From the NCBI GenBank assembly GCA_035388225.1, contig DAOOPM010000006.1, forward strand, positions 62,001 to 126,000: DNA of 64,000 nt. Direction: 5' to 3'. The first letter of the stretch is position 1; the number at the start of each line of letters is the position of its first letter. Source of the DNA: SB25 sp029560875 (GTDB taxonomy: Bacteria; Bacteroidota; Bacteroidia; Bacteroidales; Tenuifilaceae). Of this stretch, positions 9,194 through 17,782 are shown piece by piece. A program made the position numbers and the translations under genes. The notes below the pieces were generated by a model. That model saw only the letters and a program-made list of their open reading frames with translations. It ran no database searches and was not told the DNA's origin.

Positions 9194-9283
9194 AACTTAA
9201 AGATACAAGTTAATTTTGAATAAAAAATATCAAACAAAGATGCTTTAACGTTTAAAGTTCTGTGGGAGTTTTTGTGTTAGTTG

Positions 9284-9634
9284 TTACTTCTTGCGTATGG
9301 TTTGAAACCCATTACTACTCATAAAGGTCGCAAAGTTTACATAACCGTCTTTTTTAATCATTTCTATACATGCAGGTCTATCAGAGCGAAGAACAAAGCC
9401 AATTGCTTTGGCAATAAAGTTGTTGTATTTCTTACATTGTTTTACATCCGTAAACTCTATGCAATCTGCACAACTTTTAATATTCTTTGTCATACAGCAT
9501 TTGCGAATTTCGCACCAACTTGCTTTTACGTTTCCGGCACATCCTGGGCATTTACCTTTTATATACGATTTGCAAGCACCGCAGTATAGCCCACAGTAGG
9601 CTATTAAGTTTGTGTCGTTTTTTATTGTGTTCAT
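9284..9634 (-). CDS. Cysteine-rich DUF3795 protein
   Basis: A 116-residue cytoplasmic protein with twelve cysteines, ten of them in the first half: YCGLYCGACKSYIKGKCPGC, then WCEIRKCCM and SCADCIEF. This pattern matches DUF3795, a family with probable metal or Fe-S binding and no assigned reaction. The gene starts 4 bases after the stop of the radical SAM gene, so it is almost certainly co-transcribed with it. A partner role for the radical SAM enzyme is possible but rests only on adjacency. Confidence 0.8.
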   Translation of the reverse strand: MNTIKNDTNLIAYCGLYCGACKSYIKGKCPGCAGNVKASWCEIRKCCMTKNIKSCADCIEFTDVKQCKKYNNFIAKAIGFVLRSDRPACIEMIKKDGYVNFATFMSSNGFQTIRKK

Positions 9635-9638
9635 CTTG

Positions 9639-10514
9639 TTAAAAGTTTAGTTTCTGTTGAATTGGATTCTCTGGTTTGTAAAAATTCATCTGCGTAGATA
9701 TTCCTTTTTCTTTACACAGTTTGTAAAAAAGGCTGTATAGTTCATTGGCTTTAGGCGATGGGCAATTATAATTGTTCCCAAACTCCGCGGTATATTTATC
9801 GCGAAGGGTTGGAAAGTGTTTGTCGAATTGCTGATACATATGCTCGCGTTGTCCATCGCGAATTGTAAGCCCAAATACGGGAAGAATGTACTTTACACCG
9901 CAATCAGCTGCCTTTTTAACCATATCGGTTACATTTTCATGGGTGTCGTTTATGTATGGAAGAACTGGCATAAAGGTTATTCCACAGTAAATACCTTGGG
10001 CGGAAAGTTGCCTTAGGGTTTCAAATCTTTTACTTGAAATAGGAGCGTTGGGCTCAATTATCCTGCTTAAATTATCATCGGTTGTTGTAATCGTAACTGA
10101 AATTGCGGCATAAATTTTTGATATCTCTTTAAGCAAATCAATATCTCTCAAAACCAAATCGCTTTTGGTTATTATGTGTACAGGGAACTTATACTTAATC
10201 ATCAGCAACAATGATTTTCTGGTAAGTTGATATTCCCTTTCAACGGGCATATAGCAATCGTTCATTGAGCCAAAACCAACAGTTCCCCGTAATCGTTTAC
10301 TTCTTAACTCGCGTTCCAGTATTTGAATGGCACTCTTTTTAATACGGATATCAGACAGGTCACCAAGTTGGTAGCAATCGCTTCGTGAATCGCAGTAAAT
10401 ACAACTATGCTGACAGCCTCTGTAAAGGTTCATATTGTAGCTAAGCCCGAAATAAGTATCGGGCTTATTCTTTACGCTGCTTAGGATTGTTTTTGCTTCA
10501 ATATATCTAGGCAT
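9639..10514 (-). CDS. SPL-family radical SAM protein
   Basis: A 291-residue enzyme with a radical SAM cluster motif CX3CX2C at Cys34, Cys38 and Cys41 (RGCQHSCIYC). The layout NLYRGCQHSCIYCDSRSD, then GTVGFGSMNDCYMPVE and FPVHIITKSDLVLRD, is that of the SplB-like family related to spore photoproduct lyase and common in non-spore-formers, where its substrate is unknown. It should bind a [4Fe-4S] cluster and cleave S-adenosylmethionine in the cytoplasm. It forms a tight pair with the DUF3795 gene and lies 34 bases from a DJ-1/PfpI gene on the same strand. True DNA photoproduct repair is not implied. Confidence 0.85.
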   Translation of the reverse strand: MPRYIEAKTILSSVKNKPDTYFGLSYNMNLYRGCQHSCIYCDSRSDCYQLGDLSDIRIKKSAIQILERELRSKRLRGTVGFGSMNDCYMPVEREYQLTRKSLLLMIKYKFPVHIITKSDLVLRDIDLLKEISKIYAAISVTITTTDDNLSRIIEPNAPISSKRFETLRQLSAQGIYCGITFMPVLPYINDTHENVTDMVKKAADCGVKYILPVFGLTIRDGQREHMYQQFDKHFPTLRDKYTAEFGNNYNCPSPKANELYSLFYKLCKEKGISTQMNFYKPENPIQQKLNF

Positions 10515-10548
10515 AGAAGGGGTTTTTATGGATTTTTTTGTTCAAGGT

Positions 10549-11127
10549 CTACTCGCTCCAAATTCCGTTTTTGAAGAGTTGATACCATTTTTCTGTATCC
10601 TTGTCGCTATATAGTTTGATTGCTGTAAATACCTCCCTCGCAAATTCGATTGGTGCAACGCCTTTGGCTGTTATGATATTTTTATCGGTAACGGCAAGTG
10701 AATCTATGTAATTATCATCGCCGAGATACTCGGGTGCAACCATTTTTAAATAGCCAAGGTTGTTGCTGGTGTGTTTTATTTGGTTTAATAAGCCCTGCTG
10801 GGCCAAATATTCAGTGGCTCCACATATTGCGACAATGGTAGTTTTCCTGTCAAACAGCGTTCTCACGAGTTGGTTTATTTCTGTGTTTTCCCTATTTCCC
10901 CAAGCCGTTCCACCAGGAAGAATCAGCATACAGATATCGTCAATACTGATTTCCGACAAGGATATATCTGGTTGCACGCGCAATCCTCCCATGGATACGA
11001 CTGGTTTCCCATTTCCTGAGAAATAAACCAAATCGAAAGTGCTACTCTTTTTTATCTCGGGCGAAAGGTATGCAATCTCCCAGTCGGAATAGCCGTTGAA
11101 AAGGTATACGAATATTTTATTTTTCAT
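10549..11127 (-). CDS. DJ-1/PfpI family protein
   Basis: A 192-residue member of the class I glutamine amidotransferase-like superfamily. The nucleophile elbow is AICGATEYLAQ with Cys102, and the N-terminal sheet and MLILPGG motif (68-73) provide the family acidic/backbone context. Such proteins act as protein or small-molecule deglycases, hydratases or stress proteins, and the exact reaction cannot be assigned. It is preceded by a small membrane protein gene (12-base gap) and followed by the radical SAM gene, all on the minus strand downstream of a WYL regulator, which suggests a stress-type operon. Confidence 0.85.
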   Translation of the reverse strand: MKNKIFVYLFNGYSDWEIAYLSPEIKKSSTFDLVYFSGNGKPVVSMGGLRVQPDISLSEISIDDICMLILPGGTAWGNRENTEINQLVRTLFDRKTTIVAICGATEYLAQQGLLNQIKHTSNNLGYLKMVAPEYLGDDNYIDSLAVTDKNIITAKGVAPIEFAREVFTAIKLYSDKDTEKWYQLFKNGIWSE

Positions 11128-11139
11128 TTTATGGCTATT

Positions 11140-11553
11140 CTATTTTAGGAATTTGGCGAAGAGTAGCGACATCACATAGGTTTGCAAAAACGCACCAACA
11201 GCCCAGCTGAATGTCATTGCAAAAGATATTTTGAATGAACTGATACTTAGCATTAATCCGGGGACGGTTGCGAGTAGGAGATAGAAACCTGTAAACACAA
11301 AAGCTTGTCTCCAGATATTCCCATTTATTAAACTCTTTGTTTTGTTCCAAACCCAAGCAAGTATAAATGCAATGTAGAAAGGATGCAAAAAGTATAAACT
11401 CATTAATGGATCTTCCCAGGGACGGAAAATTACTGTGTTATTGTACTCTGCTTCAAGCGATGGGATAATAAGGATAAAAAGGAATCCAATTGCCATATTT
11501 GCGGAAAAGCCTGCAATTGCAGCTAGTAACGATGTTGAAATGTACTTTTTCAT
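11140..11553 (-). CDS. Small integral membrane protein, unknown function
   Basis: I do not recognise this 137-residue protein. It has four hydrophobic helices at about 7-30, 53-68, 84-105 and 110-133, with the short loop KTKSLINGN between helices two and three. It lacks visible catalytic motifs. The gene lies between a WYL-type regulator (152 bases upstream) and a DJ-1/PfpI gene (12 bases downstream), so it is probably expressed with the latter. Confidence 0.7.
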   Translation of the reverse strand: MKKYISTSLLAAIAGFSANMAIGFLFILIIPSLEAEYNNTVIFRPWEDPLMSLYFLHPFYIAFILAWVWNKTKSLINGNIWRQAFVFTGFYLLLATVPGLMLSISSFKISFAMTFSWAVGAFLQTYVMSLLFAKFLK

Positions 11554-11704
11554 TGTGTTAAGTTTTTAATGATTAATTTTTCAATACAAAGAAAAAAGTC
11601 CAAAGTGTCAACCCTATGTCAGTAGGGAATAAAAAAAATTGAAAAGAGAATAATGATTTTAGAATTGCAAACTTCATAGTTCAGTTTTCATCTTTCCTTG
11701 CGTA

Positions 11705-12649
11705 TTATTCATAATGGTTATACAGTTCTTTAACTCTATGCTTCATCCTATCCTTAAGCTTTTGTGGCTCTATGATTTCAACATCTTTACCGAGCGATAA
11801 AAGCCAATATTCAATCCATTCCAACGAGTCGGTTAGGAATATCATTGTAAACCTATCCTCTTCTACAATCTCATCAATAAATCCGTAGTAGTATTTGTGC
11901 TCCGAAAGTTGATTGTATAGAAATTTTGGGAATCGTAGCACAACCCTGATGTTGCTGGAGCTATCGGCGAAGCGCCAGATAAGTTCATTAACCGGAGGAT
12001 GATTGTTCTGGAATATCTCCGTACCTATTGTCAGATGTTTAATTCGGTCAATCCTGAAATCGCGATAATCTTTTCGTAATCGGCAGTATGCCAGCAAGTG
12101 CCATTTACCACCGTAGAAACAAATGCCCACTGGCTCTACGTCTCGTTTTGTGCTCTCTTTTTTTGAGTTAGATATATAGTCGAGAATAATGATGTTGTTT
12201 TGTGTTAATGCCTTCTGGATAGGTGCCATAAAGCAATTCGGAAGAGTGTCTTTTTTTGAATTTGGGTAAATAACAAGGATTTGCTTTTCCAATTTCTCCA
12301 AGTTTTCCTTATCGCTGTATCGCATTACGGCTTTAACTTTTTCGAGTGCAGTGTTGTAGTTCTGTTCAAGCGATATGTCGGTAAGTTTTTCGGCCATTTT
12401 GCCAGCTTTAATCATCGCTGCAGCTTCCTCGCGGGTAAACATTACGGGCGGTAGATGGTAGCCACTCTCAATGGAATAACCTCTGCCTGCTTCTCCTGCA
12501 ATAGGAATCCCAGATTCCATAAGTGCATTAATATCACGGTAAACAGTTCTAAGGCTTATATCAAATCTGTCGGCAATTTGTTGGGCTGTAACTAGCCTGC
12601 GCGATTGCAGAAAGGTGATTATCGCTGAGAGTCGGTCTATTCTATTCAT
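11705..12649 (-). CDS. HTH-WYL domain transcriptional regulator (YafY-like)
   Basis: A 314-residue regulator. An N-terminal winged HTH (about 1-60: AIITFLQSRRLVTAQQIADR then ISLRTVYRDINALMESGIP) is followed by the GYSIESGYHLPPVMFT linker and a WYL domain (about 135-220), ending with a WCX-type C-terminal region. WYL domains sense nucleic acid or nucleotide-like ligands. ATG at 12649 is chosen because it starts directly at MNRIDRLSAI; an upstream in-frame ATG at 12691 would add a non-conserved 14-residue tail. It probably controls the membrane protein/DJ-1/radical SAM/DUF3795 genes that follow, or a target elsewhere. Confidence 0.88.
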   Translation of the reverse strand: MNRIDRLSAIITFLQSRRLVTAQQIADRFDISLRTVYRDINALMESGIPIAGEAGRGYSIESGYHLPPVMFTREEAAAMIKAGKMAEKLTDISLEQNYNTALEKVKAVMRYSDKENLEKLEKQILVIYPNSKKDTLPNCFMAPIQKALTQNNIIILDYISNSKKESTKRDVEPVGICFYGGKWHLLAYCRLRKDYRDFRIDRIKHLTIGTEIFQNNHPPVNELIWRFADSSSNIRVVLRFPKFLYNQLSEHKYYYGFIDEIVEEDRFTMIFLTDSLEWIEYWLLSLGKDVEIIEPQKLKDRMKHRVKELYNHYE

Positions 12650-12785
12650 TGCAAATAAAGTTAATACGAAGGTAGCAATTACACTGCACATTTAAAAGGA
12701 TTACTTGTAGTGCCCTTGTTTGTTGGAGGTTGATTGTTTTTTAGATTTTGGAATAATCCTAAATAGCATATTTTCAGCTAAATAT

Positions 12786-12816
12786 TTTGATTTTTTCATA
12801 AAATGATATATTTTTG
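12786..12816 (+). promoter_or_regulatory. Promoter of the rimP-nusA-infB operon
   Basis: TTTG (12786-12789), a 19-base spacer, then TATTTTTG (12809-12816). This is a close match to the Bacteroidota consensus TTTG-N19-TAnnTTTG. Transcription should start near 12822, leaving a leader of about 60 bases before rimP and ruling out the upstream in-frame ATG at 12803. Confidence 0.65.
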
Positions 12817-12841
12817 CGAAAGTTTTAAGCAACGATTGGTG

Positions 12842-12860
12842 CAGGGGACAGTGTCCCCTG
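12842..12860 (+). promoter_or_regulatory. GC-rich perfect palindrome/hairpin in the rimP leader
   Basis: CAGGGGAC-AGT-GTCCCCTG: two 8-base arms around a 3-base loop, followed by TTTTGTT. It lies about 20 bases after the predicted transcription start and 20 before the rimP ATG, so it could be an attenuator hairpin or a protein operator. Its GC content is far above the surrounding sequence. Confidence 0.6.
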
Positions 12861-12880
12861 TTTTGTTAAACCTAAGTGAA

Positions 12881-13348
12881 ATGATTAAGAAAGAGCTAAT
12901 TGAATCTATTGTGCTACCTCGACTCCAAGAGGAAGACCTATTTTTGGTCGATATCAGCATAAGTGCATCAAACAGCATATTTATAACTATTGATGGCGAT
13001 AAGGGTGTAGGGATTGATTCTTGTATTGCCATTAGTCGGTTGGTAGAATCGAGCCTTAACCGCGATGAGGAGGACTTTGAGTTGGAGGTTGCTTCGGCAG
13101 GTGTTGGCCAGCCGCTGAAAATTGCTCGTCAGTACACCAAGAACCTTGGCCGCGATGTTGAGGTGCTAAAAAAGAATGGCGAAAAATTAAAAGGTTCTTT
13201 GGTTTTCGCAACCGATACGGACTTTACCGTTAAGTTCACTAAAAAGGTTGCCGTTGAGGGGAAAAAAGCAAAACAAAACGTTGAGGAGGTTTTAACACTG
13301 GCTTACTCCGATGTTAAGGCTACAAAGTTGGTAATTTCGTTTAAATAG
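12881..13348 (+). CDS. rimP: Ribosome maturation factor RimP
   Basis: A 155-residue protein needed for 30S subunit maturation. The order is the usual one: an N-terminal alpha/beta domain with FLVDISISASNSIFITIDGD and GIDSCIAISRLVE, the hallmark ELEVASAGVGQPLK (canonical SPGxxxPL replaced by SAGVGQPL, as in other Bacteroidota), and a C-terminal SH3-like barrel. ATG at 12881 starts right at the conserved helix; the upstream in-frame ATG at 12803 overlaps the predicted promoter. It is the first gene of rimP-nusA-infB, a widely conserved operon. Confidence 0.94.
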   Translation: MIKKELIESIVLPRLQEEDLFLVDISISASNSIFITIDGDKGVGIDSCIAISRLVESSLNRDEEDFELEVASAGVGQPLKIARQYTKNLGRDVEVLKKNGEKLKGSLVFATDTDFTVKFTKKVAVEGKKAKQNVEEVLTLAYSDVKATKLVISFK

Positions 13349-13370
13349 ATAAAAGTCAAAATATTATACA

Positions 13371-14609
13371 ATGGAAAATCTAAATCTAATCGACACTTTT
13401 TCTGAGTTTAAGGAACTTAAGAGTATCGACAGACCAACAATGATGAGCGTTCTGGAGGATGTTTTCCGCAATATGCTTATTAAGTTGTACGGTTCCGACG
13501 ATAATTTCGACATCATTATCAATATCGATAAGGGTGACTTTGAAATTTGGCGTAATCGCGAGGTGGTAGAGGATGAGGACTTTGAGGACTCAAACCGTCA
13601 AATTTCACTTACCGATGCTCGTAAAATTGACGAGGATTACGAAGTGGGCGAGGAGGTAACTGCCGAGGTTAAGCTTTCGGAGTTTGGTCGTAGGGCAATT
13701 TTGGCTTTACGCCAAAACTTGACTTCTAGAATTATGGAGTTGGAGAAAAACAACCTATATAATAAGTATAAGGATAGAATTGGCGATATCATCACTGGCG
13801 AGGTTTATCAGGTTTGGAAGAAGGAAATTCTTGTTCTCGATGATGAGGGTAATGAGTTAGCGCTTCCAAAAACCGAGCAAATTCCTTCGGATTTTTACCG
13901 TAAGGGCGATAGTATTAGAGCCGTTGTGTTCAAGGTTGAGATGAAGAATAACTCTCCTCAAATCATTCTTTCGCGTGTTGCAAACGCATTCTTGGAGAGG
14001 TTGTTTGAGTTAGAGGTACCTGAGATTTTTGATGGTCTTATCACTATCAAAAAGATTGTGCGTATCCCTGGCGAGCGAGCTAAAGTTGCTGTTGAGTCAT
14101 ACGACGAGCGTGTTGACCCAGTAGGTGCTTGCGTTGGTATGAAGGGTAGCCGTATTCACGGGATTGTTCGCGAGTTACGCAACGAGAATATCGACGTTAT
14201 TAACTTTACAAACAATACACAACTTTTCATTCAGCGTGCATTGAGCCCAGCAAAAGTCTCTTCTATCAAAATTGATGAGGAGGGCAAGCGTGCTGATGTT
14301 TACCTAAAACCAAACGAGGTTTCGTTGGCAATCGGTAAGGGTGGTTACAATATTAAACTGGCTAGCCAGCTAACTGGTTACGAGATTGACGTTTACCGTG
14401 AAACCGAAACTGAGGACGAGGAAGATGTTACTCTTGATGAATTTGTTGATGAAATTGACAGCTGGATTATCGATACCCTAAAGGGAATTGGTTGCGACAC
14501 AGCTAAGAGTGTACTTGAGATTCCTTTCAAAGAATTGGTTAAACGTACCGATTTGGAAGAGGAAACTGTTAAAGAAATTATCAGAATATTGAAGTCAGAG
14601 TTTGAATAG
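13371..14609 (+). CDS. nusA: Transcription termination/antitermination factor NusA
   Basis: A 412-residue RNA polymerase-binding elongation factor. Domains in order: N-terminal polymerase-binding domain (about 1-125), S1 domain (about 135-200, starting GDIITGEVYQVWKKE), KH1 (about 230-290, with GACVGMKGSRIHGIVREL), KH2 (about 300-345, with AIGKGGYNIKLASQLTGYEI), then an acidic linker and a C-terminal helix-hairpin-helix-like segment (DTLKGIGCDTAKSVLEIP). The length is typical for Bacteroidota NusA, which lack the long acidic repeats of E. coli NusA. It lies 22 bases after rimP. Confidence 0.97.
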   Translation: MENLNLIDTFSEFKELKSIDRPTMMSVLEDVFRNMLIKLYGSDDNFDIIINIDKGDFEIWRNREVVEDEDFEDSNRQISLTDARKIDEDYEVGEEVTAEVKLSEFGRRAILALRQNLTSRIMELEKNNLYNKYKDRIGDIITGEVYQVWKKEILVLDDEGNELALPKTEQIPSDFYRKGDSIRAVVFKVEMKNNSPQIILSRVANAFLERLFELEVPEIFDGLITIKKIVRIPGERAKVAVESYDERVDPVGACVGMKGSRIHGIVRELRNENIDVINFTNNTQLFIQRALSPAKVSSIKIDEEGKRADVYLKPNEVSLAIGKGGYNIKLASQLTGYEIDVYRETETEDEEDVTLDEFVDEIDSWIIDTLKGIGCDTAKSVLEIPFKELVKRTDLEEETVKEIIRILKSEFE

Positions 14610-14668
14610 TACTAGTATTCATATAGATTTGCATATTATTTTATAACAATCAACGGGGAAAAGCCTGT

Positions 14669-17647
14669 ATGACAAATGACAAATTAATAAGGCTTAGTAA
14701 GTTAGCCAGAGAGTTTAATGTTGGAGTATCAACCTTGGTGGAGTTTTTGCACAAGAAAGGCCACAATGTATCCAACGACCCCAACGCAAAGGTAGACCAG
14801 GATTTATTGGGCATACTCTCAAAAGAGTTTGGTGCTGAAGTTAACCTTAAGAAGGAGTCCCAAAAAGTAAGCCTAAAGGGCTTAAGGGATAAAAAAGAGT
14901 CTATCTCAATTGACGATGTTGAGAAGGAAGTAGATGATGATTCCGATTTCGACTCTTCCGACGATGAGGTTATTATCAAAACCACAACCATAGAACACCC
15001 CAAATCCCCCGAAATAGAGGATAGTGATAGACCAAAAATAGATTTAAAGCTTAAGGGCAAGATAGATTTGGATGCTTTGGCTCCAAAAAAATCGCAGCCA
15101 ACGCCTCCTGTTGAAAAAAAGGAGGAAGTTAAGCAGGTTGAAAAACCAAAACCTCAACCTCAGACCGAGGAGAAACCTAAGCACAAAGAGCATAAACCTG
15201 CACCTGTGGAACACATTGAAACTTCCAAGGTTCAAGTGGAGCAACCAAAGGTTTTAGGTAAAATTGACCTTAAAACGGTTCAGAAACCTACTCGTCCAGA
15301 GTCTAAACCACACGATAAACCCAAACATCAGGAACCTCGTCACGAGAAAAAGGTTGAACACAAGCAGCCAGTTGCTCAGCCGAAAGTTGAGGAGCCAAAG
15401 GTTGAAGCACCTGCAGCACCTGTTGAGGAGCAAATATGCCGTTCAGAGGTTGAGAAGCTCACAGGCCCAACCATTATGGGTAAAATCGATCTAAGTGCTT
15501 TTGAGCCTAAAAAGAAACCTCAACCTGTAGCATCGTCGAACGACGCTAATGGTGGTGGTAGCGACAGGAATAAGAAGAAAAAGCGCAAGAGGATTAAGAA
15601 GGAGAATGCTAAGGTTCAAGTTCCAGAGGCTGGACAGCCAGTACAACGCGACCCAAAACAGGCGCCAATTCAGTTGAAGAAGGCAGATCCACTTCAAAAG
15701 CAAAAGGGCAATAATAAGAAGAAAAAACCCATAAAGCAGGAGGTTGACGAGGAAGCAGTTCAACGTCAAATTAAGGAAACTCTTGCGCGTCTTACTTCCA
15801 AAGGGAAGACAAAAGGTTCAAAATACCGTAGGGAGAAACGCGACCTGGTAAATGCTCGTCAGCAGCAGGAACAGGAACGTATTGAGCAAGAAATGAAGAT
15901 TCTTAAGGTTACAGAGTTTGTTTCTGTAAACGAACTTGCAACTATGATGGATGTTGCCGTAACTGAGGTTATTGAGGTGTGCATGAACCTTGGCTTGATG
16001 GTATCTATCAACCAAAGGCTCGATGCCGAAACCATGGCTCTGGTTGCCGATGAGTTTGGCTATCAGGTTGAATTTGTTAGTGTTGACTTACAGGAGGCAA
16101 TTAGTACTGAAGCAGAGGATACGCCTGATAAACTAAAACCCCGTTCGCCAATTGTTACCGTAATGGGACACGTAGACCACGGTAAAACATCGTTGCTGGA
16201 CTACATTCGTCATGCTAATGTAATTGCTGGTGAGGCAGGTGGTATTACTCAGCACATTGGTGCTTACGGTGTTATTCTGGAGGATGGACGAAAAATTACA
16301 TTCCTTGATACACCTGGTCACGAGGCGTTTACCGCTATGCGTGCTCGTGGTGCTAAGTTAACAGATATCGCAATTATTGTGGTTGCTGCCGATGATGCCG
16401 TGATGCCTCAAACCATTGAGGCTATTAACCACGCTAGCGCTGCGGGTGTACCAATAATATTTGCAATTAATAAGATAGATAAACCCACCGCCGATGCCGA
16501 GAAGATTAAAGGCGAATTGGCCAATATGAATTACTTGGTTGAGGACTGGGGTGGAAAGTATCAGTGTCAGGAAATATCTGCTAAGAAAGGTCTGAATATC
16601 GATAAACTACTTGAAAAGGTTCTACTCGAGGCCGAAATGCTCGACTTAAAGGCTAACCCCGATAAGCGTGCACAGGGTACAGTTGTAGAATCGGCTCTGG
16701 ATAAAGGTAGAGGTTACGTTTCAACGGTTCTTATTGAGTCTGGAACGCTACGCCAAGGTGATATTATGATTGCGGGTGTTTACTACGGTCACGTTAAGGC
16801 CATGTTTAACGAGCGTGGTACTCGTATTCATGAGGCAGGTCCCGCATCGCCAGTTCAGGTTATTGGTTTGAACGGTGCTCCACAGGCAGGAGATTACTTC
16901 AACGTAATGGAAACTGACAAGGAAGCCAAGGAAATTGCCAATAAGCGCGAGCAGCTGCAACGTATGCAGGGTCTTAAAACTAAGAAACATATTACGCTGG
17001 ATGAGATTGGCCGTCGTATTGCAATTGGAAACTTCCAGGAGTTAAATATTGTGGTTAAGGGTGACGTGGATGGTTCTATTGAGGCATTATCCGATGCGTT
17101 GATTAAGTTGTCAACCCCACAAATTCAGGTAAACGTTATTCACAAAGCGGTGGGTCAAATTTCAGAGTCTGATATTCTACTTGCAGCAGCATCGAATGCT
17201 ATTGTAATCGGATTCCAGGTTCGCCCTTCGGTAAGTGCTCGTAAACTCGCTGAGAAGGAAGAGATTGACATTCGCTTGTACTCAATTATCTACGACGCAA
17301 CCAACGAGATTAAGGATGCAATGGAGGGTATGCTTTCTCCTGAAATTAAGGAGGAGATTACCGGTACTGCCGAGGTTCTTGATGTATTCAAAATTACCAA
17401 GGTTGGTTCCGTTGCAGGATGTATTGTTCGTGAAGGGAAACTTATTAGAAACAACAAAGTGCGCTTAATCCGCGATGGTATTGTGGTTTACACTGGCGAT
17501 TTGGGTTCTCTAAAACGTTTCAAGGACGATGTTAAGGAGGTAACGCACGGTTTTGAGTGCGGATTGAACATCAACAATTTCAATGACATTAAAGTTGGCG
17601 ATATTGTTGAAGGATTCCAACAGGTTGAGGTAAAACGAAAACTTTAA
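14669..17647 (+). CDS. infB: Translation initiation factor IF-2
   Basis: A 992-residue GTPase that places initiator tRNA on the 30S subunit. An IF2N domain (about 4-50) is followed by a long charged linker rich in Lys, Pro and Glu (about 60-400), a second IF2N-like segment (about 410-465), and the G domain with GHVDHGKTSLLDYI near residue 500, DTPGHEAF and NKIDKP. Domains II-IV complete the protein. The linker repeats a GKIDL motif three times (near bases 15055, 15255 and 15478). The long linker accounts for the size, which is normal in this phylum. A terminator follows. Confidence 0.98.
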   Translation: MTNDKLIRLSKLAREFNVGVSTLVEFLHKKGHNVSNDPNAKVDQDLLGILSKEFGAEVNLKKESQKVSLKGLRDKKESISIDDVEKEVDDDSDFDSSDDEVIIKTTTIEHPKSPEIEDSDRPKIDLKLKGKIDLDALAPKKSQPTPPVEKKEEVKQVEKPKPQPQTEEKPKHKEHKPAPVEHIETSKVQVEQPKVLGKIDLKTVQKPTRPESKPHDKPKHQEPRHEKKVEHKQPVAQPKVEEPKVEAPAAPVEEQICRSEVEKLTGPTIMGKIDLSAFEPKKKPQPVASSNDANGGGSDRNKKKKRKRIKKENAKVQVPEAGQPVQRDPKQAPIQLKKADPLQKQKGNNKKKKPIKQEVDEEAVQRQIKETLARLTSKGKTKGSKYRREKRDLVNARQQQEQERIEQEMKILKVTEFVSVNELATMMDVAVTEVIEVCMNLGLMVSINQRLDAETMALVADEFGYQVEFVSVDLQEAISTEAEDTPDKLKPRSPIVTVMGHVDHGKTSLLDYIRHANVIAGEAGGITQHIGAYGVILEDGRKITFLDTPGHEAFTAMRARGAKLTDIAIIVVAADDAVMPQTIEAINHASAAGVPIIFAINKIDKPTADAEKIKGELANMNYLVEDWGGKYQCQEISAKKGLNIDKLLEKVLLEAEMLDLKANPDKRAQGTVVESALDKGRGYVSTVLIESGTLRQGDIMIAGVYYGHVKAMFNERGTRIHEAGPASPVQVIGLNGAPQAGDYFNVMETDKEAKEIANKREQLQRMQGLKTKKHITLDEIGRRIAIGNFQELNIVVKGDVDGSIEALSDALIKLSTPQIQVNVIHKAVGQISESDILLAAASNAIVIGFQVRPSVSARKLAEKEEIDIRLYSIIYDATNEIKDAMEGMLSPEIKEEITGTAEVLDVFKITKVGSVAGCIVREGKLIRNNKVRLIRDGIVVYTGDLGSLKRFKDDVKEVTHGFECGLNINNFNDIKVGDIVEGFQQVEVKRKL

Positions 17648-17666
17648 TTCGTTTAACATATATTTT

Positions 17667-17696
17667 AAAGGGTATCCAATTTGGATGCCCTTTTTG
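17667..17696 (+). terminator. Terminator of the rimP-nusA-infB operon
   Basis: Stem AAAGGGTATCCA (17667-17678) / TGGATGCCCTTT (17682-17693), with one G-T pair, loop ATT and a T-run. Confidence 0.85.
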
Positions 17697-17755
17697 CTTT
17701 AACGAATATTTTTATTTTTGAATTGATTGTCAAAGTCAAGTATCTGTTTTTTTCT

Positions 17756-17763
17756 TACGTTTG
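17756..17763 (+). promoter_or_regulatory. -7 element upstream of the ECF sigma gene
   Basis: TACGTTTG fits TAnnTTTG and lies 19 bases before the ATG. The nearest TTG (17727-17729) is 26 bases upstream, longer than usual. Confidence 0.4.
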
Positions 17764-17782
17764 TATATCAAACTTGAAATGA

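Noticed and set aside
9639..10514. Radical SAM protein as true spore photoproduct lyase
   Set aside because: No sporulation genes are present and this SPL-like family is widespread in non-spore-formers with unknown substrates.
12803..12880. Longer start of rimP from ATG at 12803
   Set aside because: It overlaps the predicted promoter and the leader hairpin and adds residues unlike the family; ATG at 12881 fits the conserved N-terminus.
15044..15769. Leucine/phenylalanine-rich ORFs antisense to infB and further ORFs in its other plus frames
   Set aside because: They are shadows of the Lys/Pro/Glu-rich IF-2 linker and have no signals of their own.
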